Below, piece by piece: positions 35,477 through 44,468 of a stretch of DNA of 64,000 nucleotides; within the stretch, counting starts at the first letter, position 1, and each line of letters starts with the position of its first letter. The position numbers and the translations under genes were made by a program. Below the pieces are notes generated by a model, which worked only from the letters and a program-made list of their open reading frames with translations, ran no database searches and was not told the DNA's origin. The stretch is taken from assembly GCF_003797765.1 (NCBI RefSeq), contig NZ_RKMB01000006.1, positions 186,001-250,000 of the forward strand. Reading direction: 5' to 3'. Source of the stretch: Ramlibacter sp. WS9. GTDB taxonomy: Bacteria; Pseudomonadota; Gammaproteobacteria; Burkholderiales; Burkholderiaceae_C.

Positions 35477-37167
35477 CCGGCAGGCGCAGCGCGCGCACCA
35501 TGGCGGCTCTGGCCGTGGCGCTGGGCTGCACGTCTGCCTGGTCGCAAGCGACCAATCCTTGCGCCTACACGAACATCGACGTTGCCAGGTACGGGCGACA
35601 GGAGCTGCGCAATCCACCCAACATTTCGGCGCAGGGCGGCGCGCTGACGACCACGCTGGACGTCCAGTACACCGACCCGAAGACCACCAGCATCGCGGGC
35701 TGCCCGGTCATGCTGCGCACCTACAACGGCCAGCTGGTGGGCCCGACTCTGAGGGTGCGTCCGGGCGAGACGATGAACGTCATGCTGAACAACCGCCTGC
35801 CCAAGGAAACGCCGGACCAGATCCAGCAGCAGTTCGAGCAGGAGAACAAGAGCGCCCACCTGTCCACGCGGCCGGCTTCGTTCAACACGACCAACCTGCA
35901 CACCCACGGGCTGCATGTTTCGCCGGTGGGCAACAGCGACAACGTGCTGCTGGCGATCGCGCCGGGCAGCCGCTTCGGGTACGAGGTGAAGGTGCCGCGC
36001 AGCCACCCGCCGGGCTCGTTCTGGTATCACGCCCATACCCATGGCTCGACCTCCATCCAGGTGGGCAGCGGCATGGGCGGCGCGCTGATCATCGACGACG
36101 ACGAAGCGAAGATCCCCGCTGCGCTGCGCGAGGCCAACCGGAATGAAAAAGTGATGGTTTTCCAGACCATCCTGTACGACACGCAAGGCCGGCTGGACGA
36201 CATCACCGCCCTCTTTCCGTCGCCGTCGAACCCGGCCGATTGCAGCCAGCCGGGCAACCAGAAGACGTGGACCTGTTCGAAGCGGCGCACCACGATCAAC
36301 GGCCAGATCGTGCCGCGCATCCGCATGCGGCCCGGAGAAGTGCAGCGCTGGCGCATGATCGACACGGGGTTCCGCGAAACGATCAACGTGGTGCTCGAAG
36401 GGCATCAGCTGCACGAGATCGCGCTCGATGGCCTGTACCTCGGCCGCGTGGACACGTGGCAACCGGGTCAGCCGGTCGAACTGCAACCGGGCTATCGCAG
36501 CGATGTCCTGGTCAAGGCCAGCCTGAAGCCCGGCGTGTACCGCCTGCTGGATGCCGCTTCCGCCGCCGCCACTTCGGTGCGCGGAGCGGCCGAGCCCGAG
36601 AATGTTCTGGCGGAAGTGGTCGTCGATGGCCCGATGCTCGACATGAAGTTGCCCACGTCGCAGGAGATGGCGGCGCTGGCTCCCTTCCCGGGCGTGGACT
36701 TGACCAAGACCGCCCACGGCGTGCAGCAGGTGGACTTCAAGCTCGGCCAGGACATGCAGGGCAAGAAGAACTACTTCCAGGTCAATGCCCAGGCGTTCAA
36801 CCCGCAGCACGTGAGGCAGGTCAAGCTGAACGCCACCGACATGTGGGCAGTGAGCACGGTGGGCGATCCCCCCGGCGTGCCCAACGGCATCCCGCCCCTG
36901 CCGCACGTCTTCCACATCCACGTGAACCCGTTCCAGACCAGCCGCGCCGGCCCCGACGGCAAGGCGCAGATGGTTTGGAAGGACACGCTGCTGATCCCCT
37001 CCGGGCAGACGCGCAACCTCTACACGCAGTACCTCGACTACATCGGCTCCTTCGTCCTGCATTGCCACATCCTCGATCACGAGGACCTGGGAATGATGGA
37101 AGTGGTGGAAGTCGTCGACGAAAGCAGCGGCGTGGCGCACGGCAGCCCGGCCGGCCATCGGCACTGA
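35449..37167 (+). CDS. Multicopper oxidase (three-cupredoxin, exported)
   Basis: 572 residues; GAGGAGGAA precedes the ATG. A signal peptide ends near SAWSQA. All four copper motifs are intact: HTHGLH (H151, H153, H156), WYHAHTHG (H194, H196, H198), HVFHIH (H486, H489, H491) and HCHILDHEDLGMM (H538-C539-H540, H544, M549). The enzyme couples one-electron oxidation of a substrate to reduction of O2 to water, in the periplasm or outside. The ~30-residue insert QIQQQFEQENKSAHLSTRP before motif I is unusual. It is next to a tyrosinase, suggesting phenol chemistry. Confidence 0.92.
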   Translation: MPLSRIPGLTGRRSARTMAALAVALGCTSAWSQATNPCAYTNIDVARYGRQELRNPPNISAQGGALTTTLDVQYTDPKTTSIAGCPVMLRTYNGQLVGPTLRVRPGETMNVMLNNRLPKETPDQIQQQFEQENKSAHLSTRPASFNTTNLHTHGLHVSPVGNSDNVLLAIAPGSRFGYEVKVPRSHPPGSFWYHAHTHGSTSIQVGSGMGGALIIDDDEAKIPAALREANRNEKVMVFQTILYDTQGRLDDITALFPSPSNPADCSQPGNQKTWTCSKRRTTINGQIVPRIRMRPGEVQRWRMIDTGFRETINVVLEGHQLHEIALDGLYLGRVDTWQPGQPVELQPGYRSDVLVKASLKPGVYRLLDAASAAATSVRGAAEPENVLAEVVVDGPMLDMKLPTSQEMAALAPFPGVDLTKTAHGVQQVDFKLGQDMQGKKNYFQVNAQAFNPQHVRQVKLNATDMWAVSTVGDPPGVPNGIPPLPHVFHIHVNPFQTSRAGPDGKAQMVWKDTLLIPSGQTRNLYTQYLDYIGSFVLHCHILDHEDLGMMEVVEVVDESSGVAHGSPAGHRH

Positions 37168-37202
37168 AACGCCTGTCTTCATTCATCACAAAGGACTTCA
37201 TC

Positions 37203-38729
37203 ATGGCTACCACGACCGCATCCCCCGTTGCGAATCCCACCTGGTATGGGCAAATCCGCGACATGTTCACGACCACCGACCAGGCCCACATGAGCGCGCA
37301 GGGCCTCGACCTCGCGAGCTACACGCAGGTCGTCCAGCATGCGGGCGACATCTACCAGCAGACGGCGCTGGGCAACATGCCGCCGGGCTCTCCCTGGACG
37401 AGCGACTGGGTGGGCACCTTCCTCAACTGGATGACCAACGGCTACCCCAAGGGCACGCCACCGGCCGTCCCGACGTTCCTTGCCCGAACCAGCCTGCGCG
37501 CGGCCGCGCCCAGCGCGACGAGGCTCCGCAAGGAGATCACCGCGCTGTCGAAAGGTGAGCTCGACCTGCTCAAGAAGGCGTTCTCCGCGATCGTCGCGAA
37601 GGATCCCAGCGACCCGAACAGCTACTTCGCGCAGGCCGGAATCCACTGGTACCCGGCCCCGGAAACCTACTGCATGCATCACGTGCCGGGCTACAACCCG
37701 TGGCACCGGGCTTACGTGCTCAGCTTCGAGAATGCGCTGCGCTCGGTCCCGGGCTGCGAAAGCGTCACGCTGCCCTATTGGGATATCACCACGCCTTTCC
37801 CCGACGTGCTCAAGAGCGCCCCTTTCGACCGTTACGTTCTGCAAGAGGCGGCGAGCCCGGACTATCCCAAAGGCTATGCCACGAATCGGTTTCCCTACGA
37901 CCAGATCGCCGCGAACCTGCTGAAATACGGCGTCACCGCCGACGTCGACCGGGCCCTGTCGAAGACCGACTGGGAAGACTTCCACGGGTTCTGGTCCGGC
38001 GCCGCCTACAACACGATCATTGCCGCGCACGACAAAGGCCACAACTCCATCGGCCCGACGATGCAAGACCAGGGCGTGGCCGCCTTCGACCCTGTGTTCT
38101 GGTTCTTCCATTGCAACTGGGACCGTCTGTACTGGGAGTGGCAAAAGAAGATGCTGGCCACCGACCTGCACGGCCTGCTCACGACCATCAACGAAGAAAC
38201 CGACCCGATCAGCTACCAGGAGTTCACCAACCCCGCGGTCGGCATCCTGAACCCGTTCGGCGCGGCTCCGCTGAAGCTGGATGCCGTCGGCACCATCAAC
38301 TCCCCGCTCAGCCTCGACGTCGACTACCAGGATCCGCCCATGGCCAGGAGCACGAAGTTCAACGTCAAGACGCAGCGCTCGCTCGTCGCGTCGCGGCGGT
38401 TCTCGGTCGACGCGGGCGTCGTCAATGTGCGCGTGAGCGGCGTGAATCGCCTGAAGATTCCCGGCAGCTTCTCCGTTCACCTGCAAAAGGACGGGCAGAC
38501 CATCGCATCGAGCGCGCTGTTCCAGCCGGTCGAGGCGCAGAAGTGCGCGAACTGCGTGGGCAACGCCATCGTTCACTTCGACTTCGAGCTACCCGCGGCG
38601 GCAGTTCTCGGCGGAACCCTGAGCGTCTGGGTCGAGCCCGTCAACAAGAGCTTCGTCGGCGATCGATTCCCGCAGAAGCTGATGGGCAACCCGACGATTG
38701 AAGTGCATCTCTTGATGCGGACGGAGTAG
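37203..38729 (+). CDS. Tyrosinase-family copper oxidase
   Basis: 508 residues from ATG 37203 (AAAGGA upstream). CuA site: IHWYPAPETYCMHHVPGYNPWHRAY with H148, H159/H160 and H168, plus C157, which could make the thioether seen in some type-3 proteins. CuB site: H276 and H280 in HDKGHNSIG, and H303 in DPVFWFFHCNWDR. The C-terminal ~150 residues form a beta-rich domain, perhaps a shielding domain as in plant polyphenol oxidases. No signal peptide is seen. It would hydroxylate or oxidise phenols to quinones. Confidence 0.9.
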   Translation: MATTTASPVANPTWYGQIRDMFTTTDQAHMSAQGLDLASYTQVVQHAGDIYQQTALGNMPPGSPWTSDWVGTFLNWMTNGYPKGTPPAVPTFLARTSLRAAAPSATRLRKEITALSKGELDLLKKAFSAIVAKDPSDPNSYFAQAGIHWYPAPETYCMHHVPGYNPWHRAYVLSFENALRSVPGCESVTLPYWDITTPFPDVLKSAPFDRYVLQEAASPDYPKGYATNRFPYDQIAANLLKYGVTADVDRALSKTDWEDFHGFWSGAAYNTIIAAHDKGHNSIGPTMQDQGVAAFDPVFWFFHCNWDRLYWEWQKKMLATDLHGLLTTINEETDPISYQEFTNPAVGILNPFGAAPLKLDAVGTINSPLSLDVDYQDPPMARSTKFNVKTQRSLVASRRFSVDAGVVNVRVSGVNRLKIPGSFSVHLQKDGQTIASSALFQPVEAQKCANCVGNAIVHFDFELPAAAVLGGTLSVWVEPVNKSFVGDRFPQKLMGNPTIEVHLLMRTE

Positions 38730-38804
38730 TGGCGCGCGGATTTGCCCGACACGGCCCACAGAGGCTCAGGTAACCAACTCAATTAACACGAGAGGGAATT
38801 CGAT

Positions 38805-40199
38805 ATGACTATGACCGCGGCACCCAATGCCATCATGCAGACCACCACTGTTCAGGCCAACCAGTCATGGCAGAGCGCCGGGGTGGCCATTCCGTCCGGC
38901 GTCAGCGTGACCATCGCCTACCAGCAGGGAGGCCTGTGGACGGCCGATCCGCACACGAATGAGGGGCTGCCCTACGATGCAAATGGTTGCCCGGGCGTGG
39001 TCGTGCCGGTGAATCAGACCAGCTATCCAATCACCGGCGTGCAGATGGGTGCGTTGGTGGGTAGAGTAGCCGGCGGTGCACCGTTCCTGATCGGCGACAG
39101 CACTTACACGGTGCTGTCAGCCACCGGCGGCGCGCTGGAACTGTGTATCAATGACGACCTCACCGGGCAGTATGGCGCGGGCCTTGCCGACAACAGCGGC
39201 AGCCTGACTGTCTTCATCTACAGCACCAACACGCCGCCAGACACCGCAAACCCGCTGGTGCAAGAGCCATCGCAGGTTTCGCCTGGCGTGCCGCTGGCGC
39301 AGCTGGGTCTTTTGCAATCGCTCATCGGCACCTGGACGAACCAGAATTTGCCGGGCACCACCAGTGGCGGCCCCGAGTCGCCGTTTTCCTACAACGTCAT
39401 GCCGCTGCCGCAGGTGGACCCTTCCTCGCCCACGGGCTACATCCTGAAGAATTTCTCGTATTACGAGGAACTCACTTTCACCGCGATCCACGGCACCGCG
39501 CCCAATCGTGGGGGCGTTGGCCAACAAGTTTCTTTCACCCTGTTCTATGCGCAGCGCGTGTATTTTGCCGAGGGGCCCAACAAGGACGCACTCGTCCACG
39601 CCGAGAACGGCTCGCTGCTTCTGCTGCTGGACCAAACCCAGCCGCTCGGCCCCTATGGCAACGGCGACCTGCCGGGGCTTGGTAACCTCGTCGTGCAGAA
39701 CAGCGTGCCGCCCACGCAGCAGTTCAATCTGGTCAAGCAAGTCTCAGTGCCGCACGGCAATTCGATCCTTGCATTGGGCAACTATGCCGGCACCAGCACC
39801 CAGGGCCAGCCGGTTATTCCATCGGCCTCGCCGCTGCCAACCGGCGTGAACACGCAGCAGTACTCGGCGAACGACCCGGTGACCAACCCGCAACCGGCGC
39901 TGACGGCCAATCCGAACCAGGTACTTGTCAATGCGCTCGCTCTGCGGCCCTGCACCAACTTTCTGAACTTGTCGCTCAGCTCCGCCAACGGCAAGGGCGC
40001 GGTCACCAACATCGGCTTCGAGCAGCAGCACGCAAACGTCAGCCGGTACGACTTCAACTACTGGCTGGAGTCGTTCGACGGCACCGACAACTTCACTCAA
40101 CTGCAATACAGCCAGACCATCACCTTGCAGATCCCGATCGGCGGCCAGACCGTCGTCTTTCCGCATGTCACAGCCAACACGCTGACGAAAGTTGCATAA
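38805..40199 (+). CDS. LecA-like lectin domain fused to a beta-barrel domain
   Basis: 464 residues; GAGAGGG precedes the ATG. Residues ~13-145 follow the PA-IL (LecA) pattern: VQANQSWQSAGVAIPSGVSVTIAYQQGGLWT, GALVGRVAGGAPFLIG, LELCINDDLTGQYGAGLADNSGSLTVFI, where INDD-x-DNSG would hold the Ca2+/galactose site. Residues ~165-464 look like a lipocalin- or nitrobindin-like barrel (LQSLIGTWTNQNLPG, EELTFTAIHGTAPNRG, LVHAENGSLLLLLD, QVSVPHGNSILALG). No signal peptide. GC is lower than upstream genes. Role unknown. Confidence 0.62.
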   Translation: MTMTAAPNAIMQTTTVQANQSWQSAGVAIPSGVSVTIAYQQGGLWTADPHTNEGLPYDANGCPGVVVPVNQTSYPITGVQMGALVGRVAGGAPFLIGDSTYTVLSATGGALELCINDDLTGQYGAGLADNSGSLTVFIYSTNTPPDTANPLVQEPSQVSPGVPLAQLGLLQSLIGTWTNQNLPGTTSGGPESPFSYNVMPLPQVDPSSPTGYILKNFSYYEELTFTAIHGTAPNRGGVGQQVSFTLFYAQRVYFAEGPNKDALVHAENGSLLLLLDQTQPLGPYGNGDLPGLGNLVVQNSVPPTQQFNLVKQVSVPHGNSILALGNYAGTSTQGQPVIPSASPLPTGVNTQQYSANDPVTNPQPALTANPNQVLVNALALRPCTNFLNLSLSSANGKGAVTNIGFEQQHANVSRYDFNYWLESFDGTDNFTQLQYSQTITLQIPIGGQTVVFPHVTANTLTKVA

Positions 40200-40200
40200 C

Positions 40201-41430
40201 ATGACGCTGGCAAAGACCCAGGAAACAGGCTCCGGCCTGTTTCACCACATCTACCACGGCGAGACGATTGAGCGCAGACATCTGCAGAAAGCCGCGCAAT
40301 TGGCCCTGCAGGTCGAATTCACGACCATCCCGGTCTACCTGAGCGGGATGTACTCGATCATCGATCCCAACACTGCCGCGTACCAGGCACTGCGCGGCGT
40401 GGTGATGGAAGAGATGTTCCACCTCAGCCAGGCCGCGAATACGCTGGTGGGGATTGGCGGCTTGCCCGATCTGACGGGCGATGCGGTTCCCCGCTTTCCA
40501 TGCTACTTGCCGCACGCCAACGAGAGCACGACCCCGTTTGTCGGTCTCTTCCGTGCCTCCCAGGACGTCTTCAACAACGTGTATGCCGCGATCGAGCAAC
40601 CTGCGCCGCCACATGCGCCAGCGCAGGGCGACAACTACGACACCATCGCCCAGTTGTATGACGCGTTGGAGCATGGCATGGAGCGGTTCGTGAAGGAACA
40701 CGGCGAGGCGGCGCTGTTCGAACAAGCCAGCGGTGGCAGGCAGCGCCTGGACATCTACATCGGAAAATTTGGCGGAAAGCCGGTCGAAGTGATCAACCTG
40801 AAAACCGCCCTGCACGGCATCAGGGAAATCACGCAACAAGGCGAAGGCAGCGTGCCGCCAGGCCAGTCGCTGGTGGCGAGTGAACCCTGGAGCACCTACA
40901 ACCAGTATGGCCCCCGCTCCGATGGCACCTACGGGCCCATCATCGGCAGTCCGACCGAGATGTCCCATTTCGCCAAGTTCCTGGGTGTGGCCCTGGCAAC
41001 GGACCCTTTTCCGCAGACCTACCCGATCCTTTCCAATCCCAAGCGTTCCGATTTCTGCTACCCATTGACCGCAGGCTTGGCCGAGGCGTTCGACATGGCG
41101 TACAGCATCATGCTCGACCAATTGCAGGCCAGCTTCCGCAAGCCCGAGTCGGGTGCCAAGGACAGCTTTTTCGGTGTCGTGCTGCCGCTGATGCACACCG
41201 TCATGCCGGTGTTGGCGCGCTTGCTGATGACCACGCCAATCAATGAGAACGGCGACAACTCGGTGGGCCCCAACGCCGCACCGACCTGGATCTACCAAGC
41301 GGGTGCCAGCCTCAGTGGCTTGCACGCAAGCATTGCCGCATTGCTGAAACTCCCCGGCTTGAGTTCGGACCAGAAAAAGGACGAACGCGCAACGCTGCAG
41401 AGCGTGCTTGACGCCCTCGCGCAGTACTGA
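40201..41430 (+). CDS. Ferritin-like protein of the VioB/RebD iminophenylpyruvate dimer synthase type
   Basis: 409 residues from ATG 40201, one base after the preceding stop codon. The N-terminal ferritin-like domain has the diiron carboxylates in LALQVEFTTIPVYLSGMYSI and VVMEEMFHLSQAANTLVGIGG, the pattern of the PF12902 family. In VioB and RebD this fold joins two amino-acid-derived imines. Here it is free-standing, without the other violacein or rebeccamycin genes. It probably acts on an oxidised amino acid, possibly made by the neighbouring LodA enzyme. That link is inference. Confidence 0.75.
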   Translation: MTLAKTQETGSGLFHHIYHGETIERRHLQKAAQLALQVEFTTIPVYLSGMYSIIDPNTAAYQALRGVVMEEMFHLSQAANTLVGIGGLPDLTGDAVPRFPCYLPHANESTTPFVGLFRASQDVFNNVYAAIEQPAPPHAPAQGDNYDTIAQLYDALEHGMERFVKEHGEAALFEQASGGRQRLDIYIGKFGGKPVEVINLKTALHGIREITQQGEGSVPPGQSLVASEPWSTYNQYGPRSDGTYGPIIGSPTEMSHFAKFLGVALATDPFPQTYPILSNPKRSDFCYPLTAGLAEAFDMAYSIMLDQLQASFRKPESGAKDSFFGVVLPLMHTVMPVLARLLMTTPINENGDNSVGPNAAPTWIYQAGASLSGLHASIAALLKLPGLSSDQKKDERATLQSVLDALAQY

Positions 41431-41457
41431 CTCAGTTCCGCCATCTTTGGAGTACCC

Positions 41458-43296
41458 ATGATCGAATACAAAATTTTCCCGGCCATTGGCGTCGCACGTG
41501 TCGGCAACGCACCAGAGAAATACTATGTCGGCCCCGAGAAATACTGTGGCTTGCCGACCAACCCCGACGGCAGCCCGTTCACGCAAGCCGATTTCCGCGA
41601 CAGCCAGAAGCGCCTGTGCCGGCAGGCCTCCCTGTTTCACGTCTTCAAGGTTGAAGACGGCATGCAGACGGAAGTCACGTTGGCAACGCCCGGCGTCAAG
41701 TCCATCACCTGGCACGCGCATCTGGCCAACAAGAAGGCCAGCTGGTATGACTTCAAATGCCTGCTCGGTGAAGACGGCTATGCCCCCAACCATCCGCTGC
41801 GCAACCCCACGGCCGCGAACCGGCATGAACTGGTCATCGACGCCGGTCCGCGCCAGATCAGCGGCGCCAACCAGCAGGGGGTGGCGTTCGACCGCTCCAG
41901 CGTCCCGCCAGGCTACCGCGGCGCGCACTTTCCCCCGGGCGTGTTGAACCCGACCGAGGAATCCATCGACACCCTGGGCGAACTGCGCACCGATGCCCAA
42001 GGGCGCCTGCTGGTGTTGGGCGGCCTGGGTATCTCTGGCACCGCGTATGCGGAGCCGAATATCCCCGCCGGCCAATATGCCAACAACGACGGCTGGTGGG
42101 ACGACACATCGGACGGTCCGGTCAAGGCGCGGATCGAGCTGGACGACGGCACGGTGATCGACGTTGCGCCCTCGTGGGTGTTGGTGGGTCCGCCCAGTTT
42201 TGCGCCGGAACTGCCGAACCTTGTGACCTTGTACGACACCATTCACGACACGATGGTGCGCAACGGCCACCATCCCGAAATCTATGCCGATGGATTCTGG
42301 AAGAAAGGTCCGGATGGCTACCGGCCCAATTTCGACACGGAGATCCGGCCCCTGTTGGAACGGCCGCTGCTTTATGCGTGGGTGGCGGCCATCCCGCCCA
42401 AGCCGCACAAGTTTGATTTCGAGAAGCTCGGCGCGGTCGAAGCGATTGACGGACGGCTGCAGGGCGCGGCGAGCAGCAGGGGCTTGCGCCAGTACGTGTT
42501 CGATTTCGTGCGCCCACCCGGTGGCGAGAACGTCATCGTCAAGAGCTACGAAACCCAGACCAAGACAGGCTCTGGCCAGTTGGGCGGGGTGGGCAGCACC
42601 ATGATGCCTTTTTTGGCGGGCGACAACGCGCTGCTGCCCGACGCGCCCATGAGCCAGTACCTGCGCCTGACCGATACGCAGTTCTTCTGCCTGCAGCAAT
42701 GGGCTGACGGCTGGTTCGAAGCCGCTGCGTCAAGGCCGCAGCAACCCGGTTCGGCCCTGACGCGCGGGGTGTTGGAAAACTGTGTTGGCGGTCCCTTTTC
42801 GCCAGGCATAGAAATGAGCTGGATCTCAAGAAATCCCGCGATCTACAGCGAGCCGTACCGCATCCGGGCGCACTTTGCGGAGGTGGGCCCGCTCAGCCTT
42901 GATTTCAACCCGCAACGCGGCATGGAGCCGGGCGATATCTCTCGCTACATGGCGTTGCCGTGGCAAGCGGACTTCAACGAATGCTCGTCGCAACCGACCG
43001 ATGGGCGTACCTTGTGGTGGTGGCCCGCGCAGCGCCCCGAATACGTGTACCTCGAACCGCCTCAGGCAGTCCTGGCGGCGACGGCTGTACCCGCGCCGAG
43101 TCGCAAGTCGGGGATGCAGGTGCCGTGGATCGGCACCGACTTCAACCAGAACGCCAGCTCGTACATCCAGTTCGGGGCCGACATCGACATGGTCACGCAT
43201 TGGGCGCAACTCGGCTTTGTCATGGAAAAAGAGGTGGACGGCGAAGACCGCTTCGTCGAGGTCGAGCGCACATTGCCGAGGCCGTTCGTGGGCTGA
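41458..43296 (+). CDS. LodA/GoxA-family cysteine tryptophylquinone oxidase, copy 1
   Basis: 612 residues. The N-terminus IFPAIGVARVGNAPEKYYVGPE is the family signature. The cofactor region LPWQADFNEC has D505 and C509, and VTHWAQLGFV has W582. These match the Asp-x3-Cys and the Trp that form CTQ in LodA (D512, C516, W581), so the enzyme should be competent. It would deaminate an amino acid (Lys in LodA, Gly in GoxA), releasing H2O2 and NH3. The substrate cannot be told. Its flavoprotein maturase follows two bases later. Confidence 0.9.
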   Translation: MIEYKIFPAIGVARVGNAPEKYYVGPEKYCGLPTNPDGSPFTQADFRDSQKRLCRQASLFHVFKVEDGMQTEVTLATPGVKSITWHAHLANKKASWYDFKCLLGEDGYAPNHPLRNPTAANRHELVIDAGPRQISGANQQGVAFDRSSVPPGYRGAHFPPGVLNPTEESIDTLGELRTDAQGRLLVLGGLGISGTAYAEPNIPAGQYANNDGWWDDTSDGPVKARIELDDGTVIDVAPSWVLVGPPSFAPELPNLVTLYDTIHDTMVRNGHHPEIYADGFWKKGPDGYRPNFDTEIRPLLERPLLYAWVAAIPPKPHKFDFEKLGAVEAIDGRLQGAASSRGLRQYVFDFVRPPGGENVIVKSYETQTKTGSGQLGGVGSTMMPFLAGDNALLPDAPMSQYLRLTDTQFFCLQQWADGWFEAAASRPQQPGSALTRGVLENCVGGPFSPGIEMSWISRNPAIYSEPYRIRAHFAEVGPLSLDFNPQRGMEPGDISRYMALPWQADFNECSSQPTDGRTLWWWPAQRPEYVYLEPPQAVLAATAVPAPSRKSGMQVPWIGTDFNQNASSYIQFGADIDMVTHWAQLGFVMEKEVDGEDRFVEVERTLPRPFVG

Positions 43297-43298
43297 AG

Positions 43299-44438
43299 GT
43301 GGCGCATGACGCAGCAGAGGTGGCCGATGTCTTGATCGTCGGAGCGGGGCCCGCCGGAAGCGCGACAGCCCTGGGCCTGTTGGCAGCGGGCGTTGAGCAG
43401 GTTCTGCTGGTCGACCGAGGCAGCGCGCGCCCCTTTGCGATCGGTGAATCCGCCACCCCCGATGTTGCACAAATGCTCGGCAGGCTGGGCCTGGAAACCG
43501 ACCTGGGGCGGCTCGGGCACCGGCCGTACCACGGCAACCTGTCGCTCTGGGGCGATGCAAAACCGCAGGCCGACTACTTTCTGCAACGCGGTCACGGGCA
43601 TGGATGGCACCTGCAGCGCGCCGAGTTCGATGCCTGGCTGTTGCAGCAGGCGGTGGATCGCGGTGCGCGCCTGATGTGCCCCACCAGCGTCAAATGGTGC
43701 ACGCGGTCGGAGGGTGTCTGGCAGGCAAACCTGGCAAGCACTGACGGCAAGCAGAAGCGGGTGCAGGCGCGCATGCTGGTAGACGCCGGCGGAAGGCGCG
43801 CGCCCTTGGCCACGCGCCTGGGCGCGCAACGGCGCCGGCTTGACGGTTTGGTCGGGCTGGCGACGCGGGCCACGGCCACCCCGGCACTGGCCGGCATGTC
43901 GTTGGTGGAGCCTTTTGAGCACGGCTGGTGGTATGCCGCCTGCTTGCCCGATGGGCAGGCGGTGGTGACGTTGATGAGCGACATCGATGTCGTGCGTAGC
44001 CAGTGCCTGCAGGATTGGCACAACTATCTGTCGGCATGGCGCACCACGGCCAAAGTCGCGGAACTGGCCCCGCCCTGCCCGCCGCAAGAGCAGGACGGCC
44101 AGACGCTTCAGCCGAACATCCAGACTTTCGCCGCCCACAGCAGTTACCTGGACCGCGCTGCGGGTCAGGGCTGGATTGCGGTCGGTGATGCCTTGCTGGC
44201 CTTCGACCCTCTGACGTCCTCGGGCATCTCCGGTGCGCTGAGTGACGCTGAGGCTGCGGTTCCCGCGATCGTGGGGCAGTTGGCAGGCGACAGCATCGCC
44301 AGCCGGCATTACGCGGAGCGCGCCAACCGCACGTTCATTCGCTATATCGAAGGCTTGCACAGGCAGTACGGCGCTGAGCAACGGTGGCCGAATAGTGTGT
44401 TTTGGTCGCGCCGCCACGCAGGCCCGGTTGGGGTGTGA
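43299..44438 (+). CDS. LodB-like FAD flavoprotein, maturase for LodA copy 1
   Basis: About 379 residues from GTG 43299, two bases after LodA; GTG 43320 is an alternative start and no ATG lies before the FAD motif. FAD-binding GAGPAGSATALGLLAAG, then GWHLQRAEFDAWLLQQA, and GWIAVGDALLAFDPLTSSGISGAL. This is the tryptophan-halogenase/LodB-like group. LodB is needed to install the CTQ cofactor in LodA. It converges with the second LodB gene across a 30-bp gap. Confidence 0.86.
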   Translation: MAHDAAEVADVLIVGAGPAGSATALGLLAAGVEQVLLVDRGSARPFAIGESATPDVAQMLGRLGLETDLGRLGHRPYHGNLSLWGDAKPQADYFLQRGHGHGWHLQRAEFDAWLLQQAVDRGARLMCPTSVKWCTRSEGVWQANLASTDGKQKRVQARMLVDAGGRRAPLATRLGAQRRRLDGLVGLATRATATPALAGMSLVEPFEHGWWYAACLPDGQAVVTLMSDIDVVRSQCLQDWHNYLSAWRTTAKVAELAPPCPPQEQDGQTLQPNIQTFAAHSSYLDRAAGQGWIAVGDALLAFDPLTSSGISGALSDAEAAVPAIVGQLAGDSIASRHYAERANRTFIRYIEGLHRQYGAEQRWPNSVFWSRRHAGPVGV

Positions 44439-44468
44439 CAAAGCCGGAACGGCTGCCCGGGCGCCGAC

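Noticed and set aside
36240-37202. Extension of the tyrosinase frame upstream by about 320 codons
   Set aside because: It overlaps the multicopper oxidase in another frame. The ATG at 37203 has a ribosome site and starts the family-like sequence.
40168-42699. Open frame of about 840 codons antisense to the ferritin-like and LodA genes
   Set aside because: No family signature, and both sense genes have clear catalytic motifs.
44442-44454. AGCCG-GAA-CGGCT hairpin between the two LodB genes as a two-way terminator
   Set aside because: The stem is five bp without T-runs. The convergent layout needs a terminator, but this one is too weak to call.
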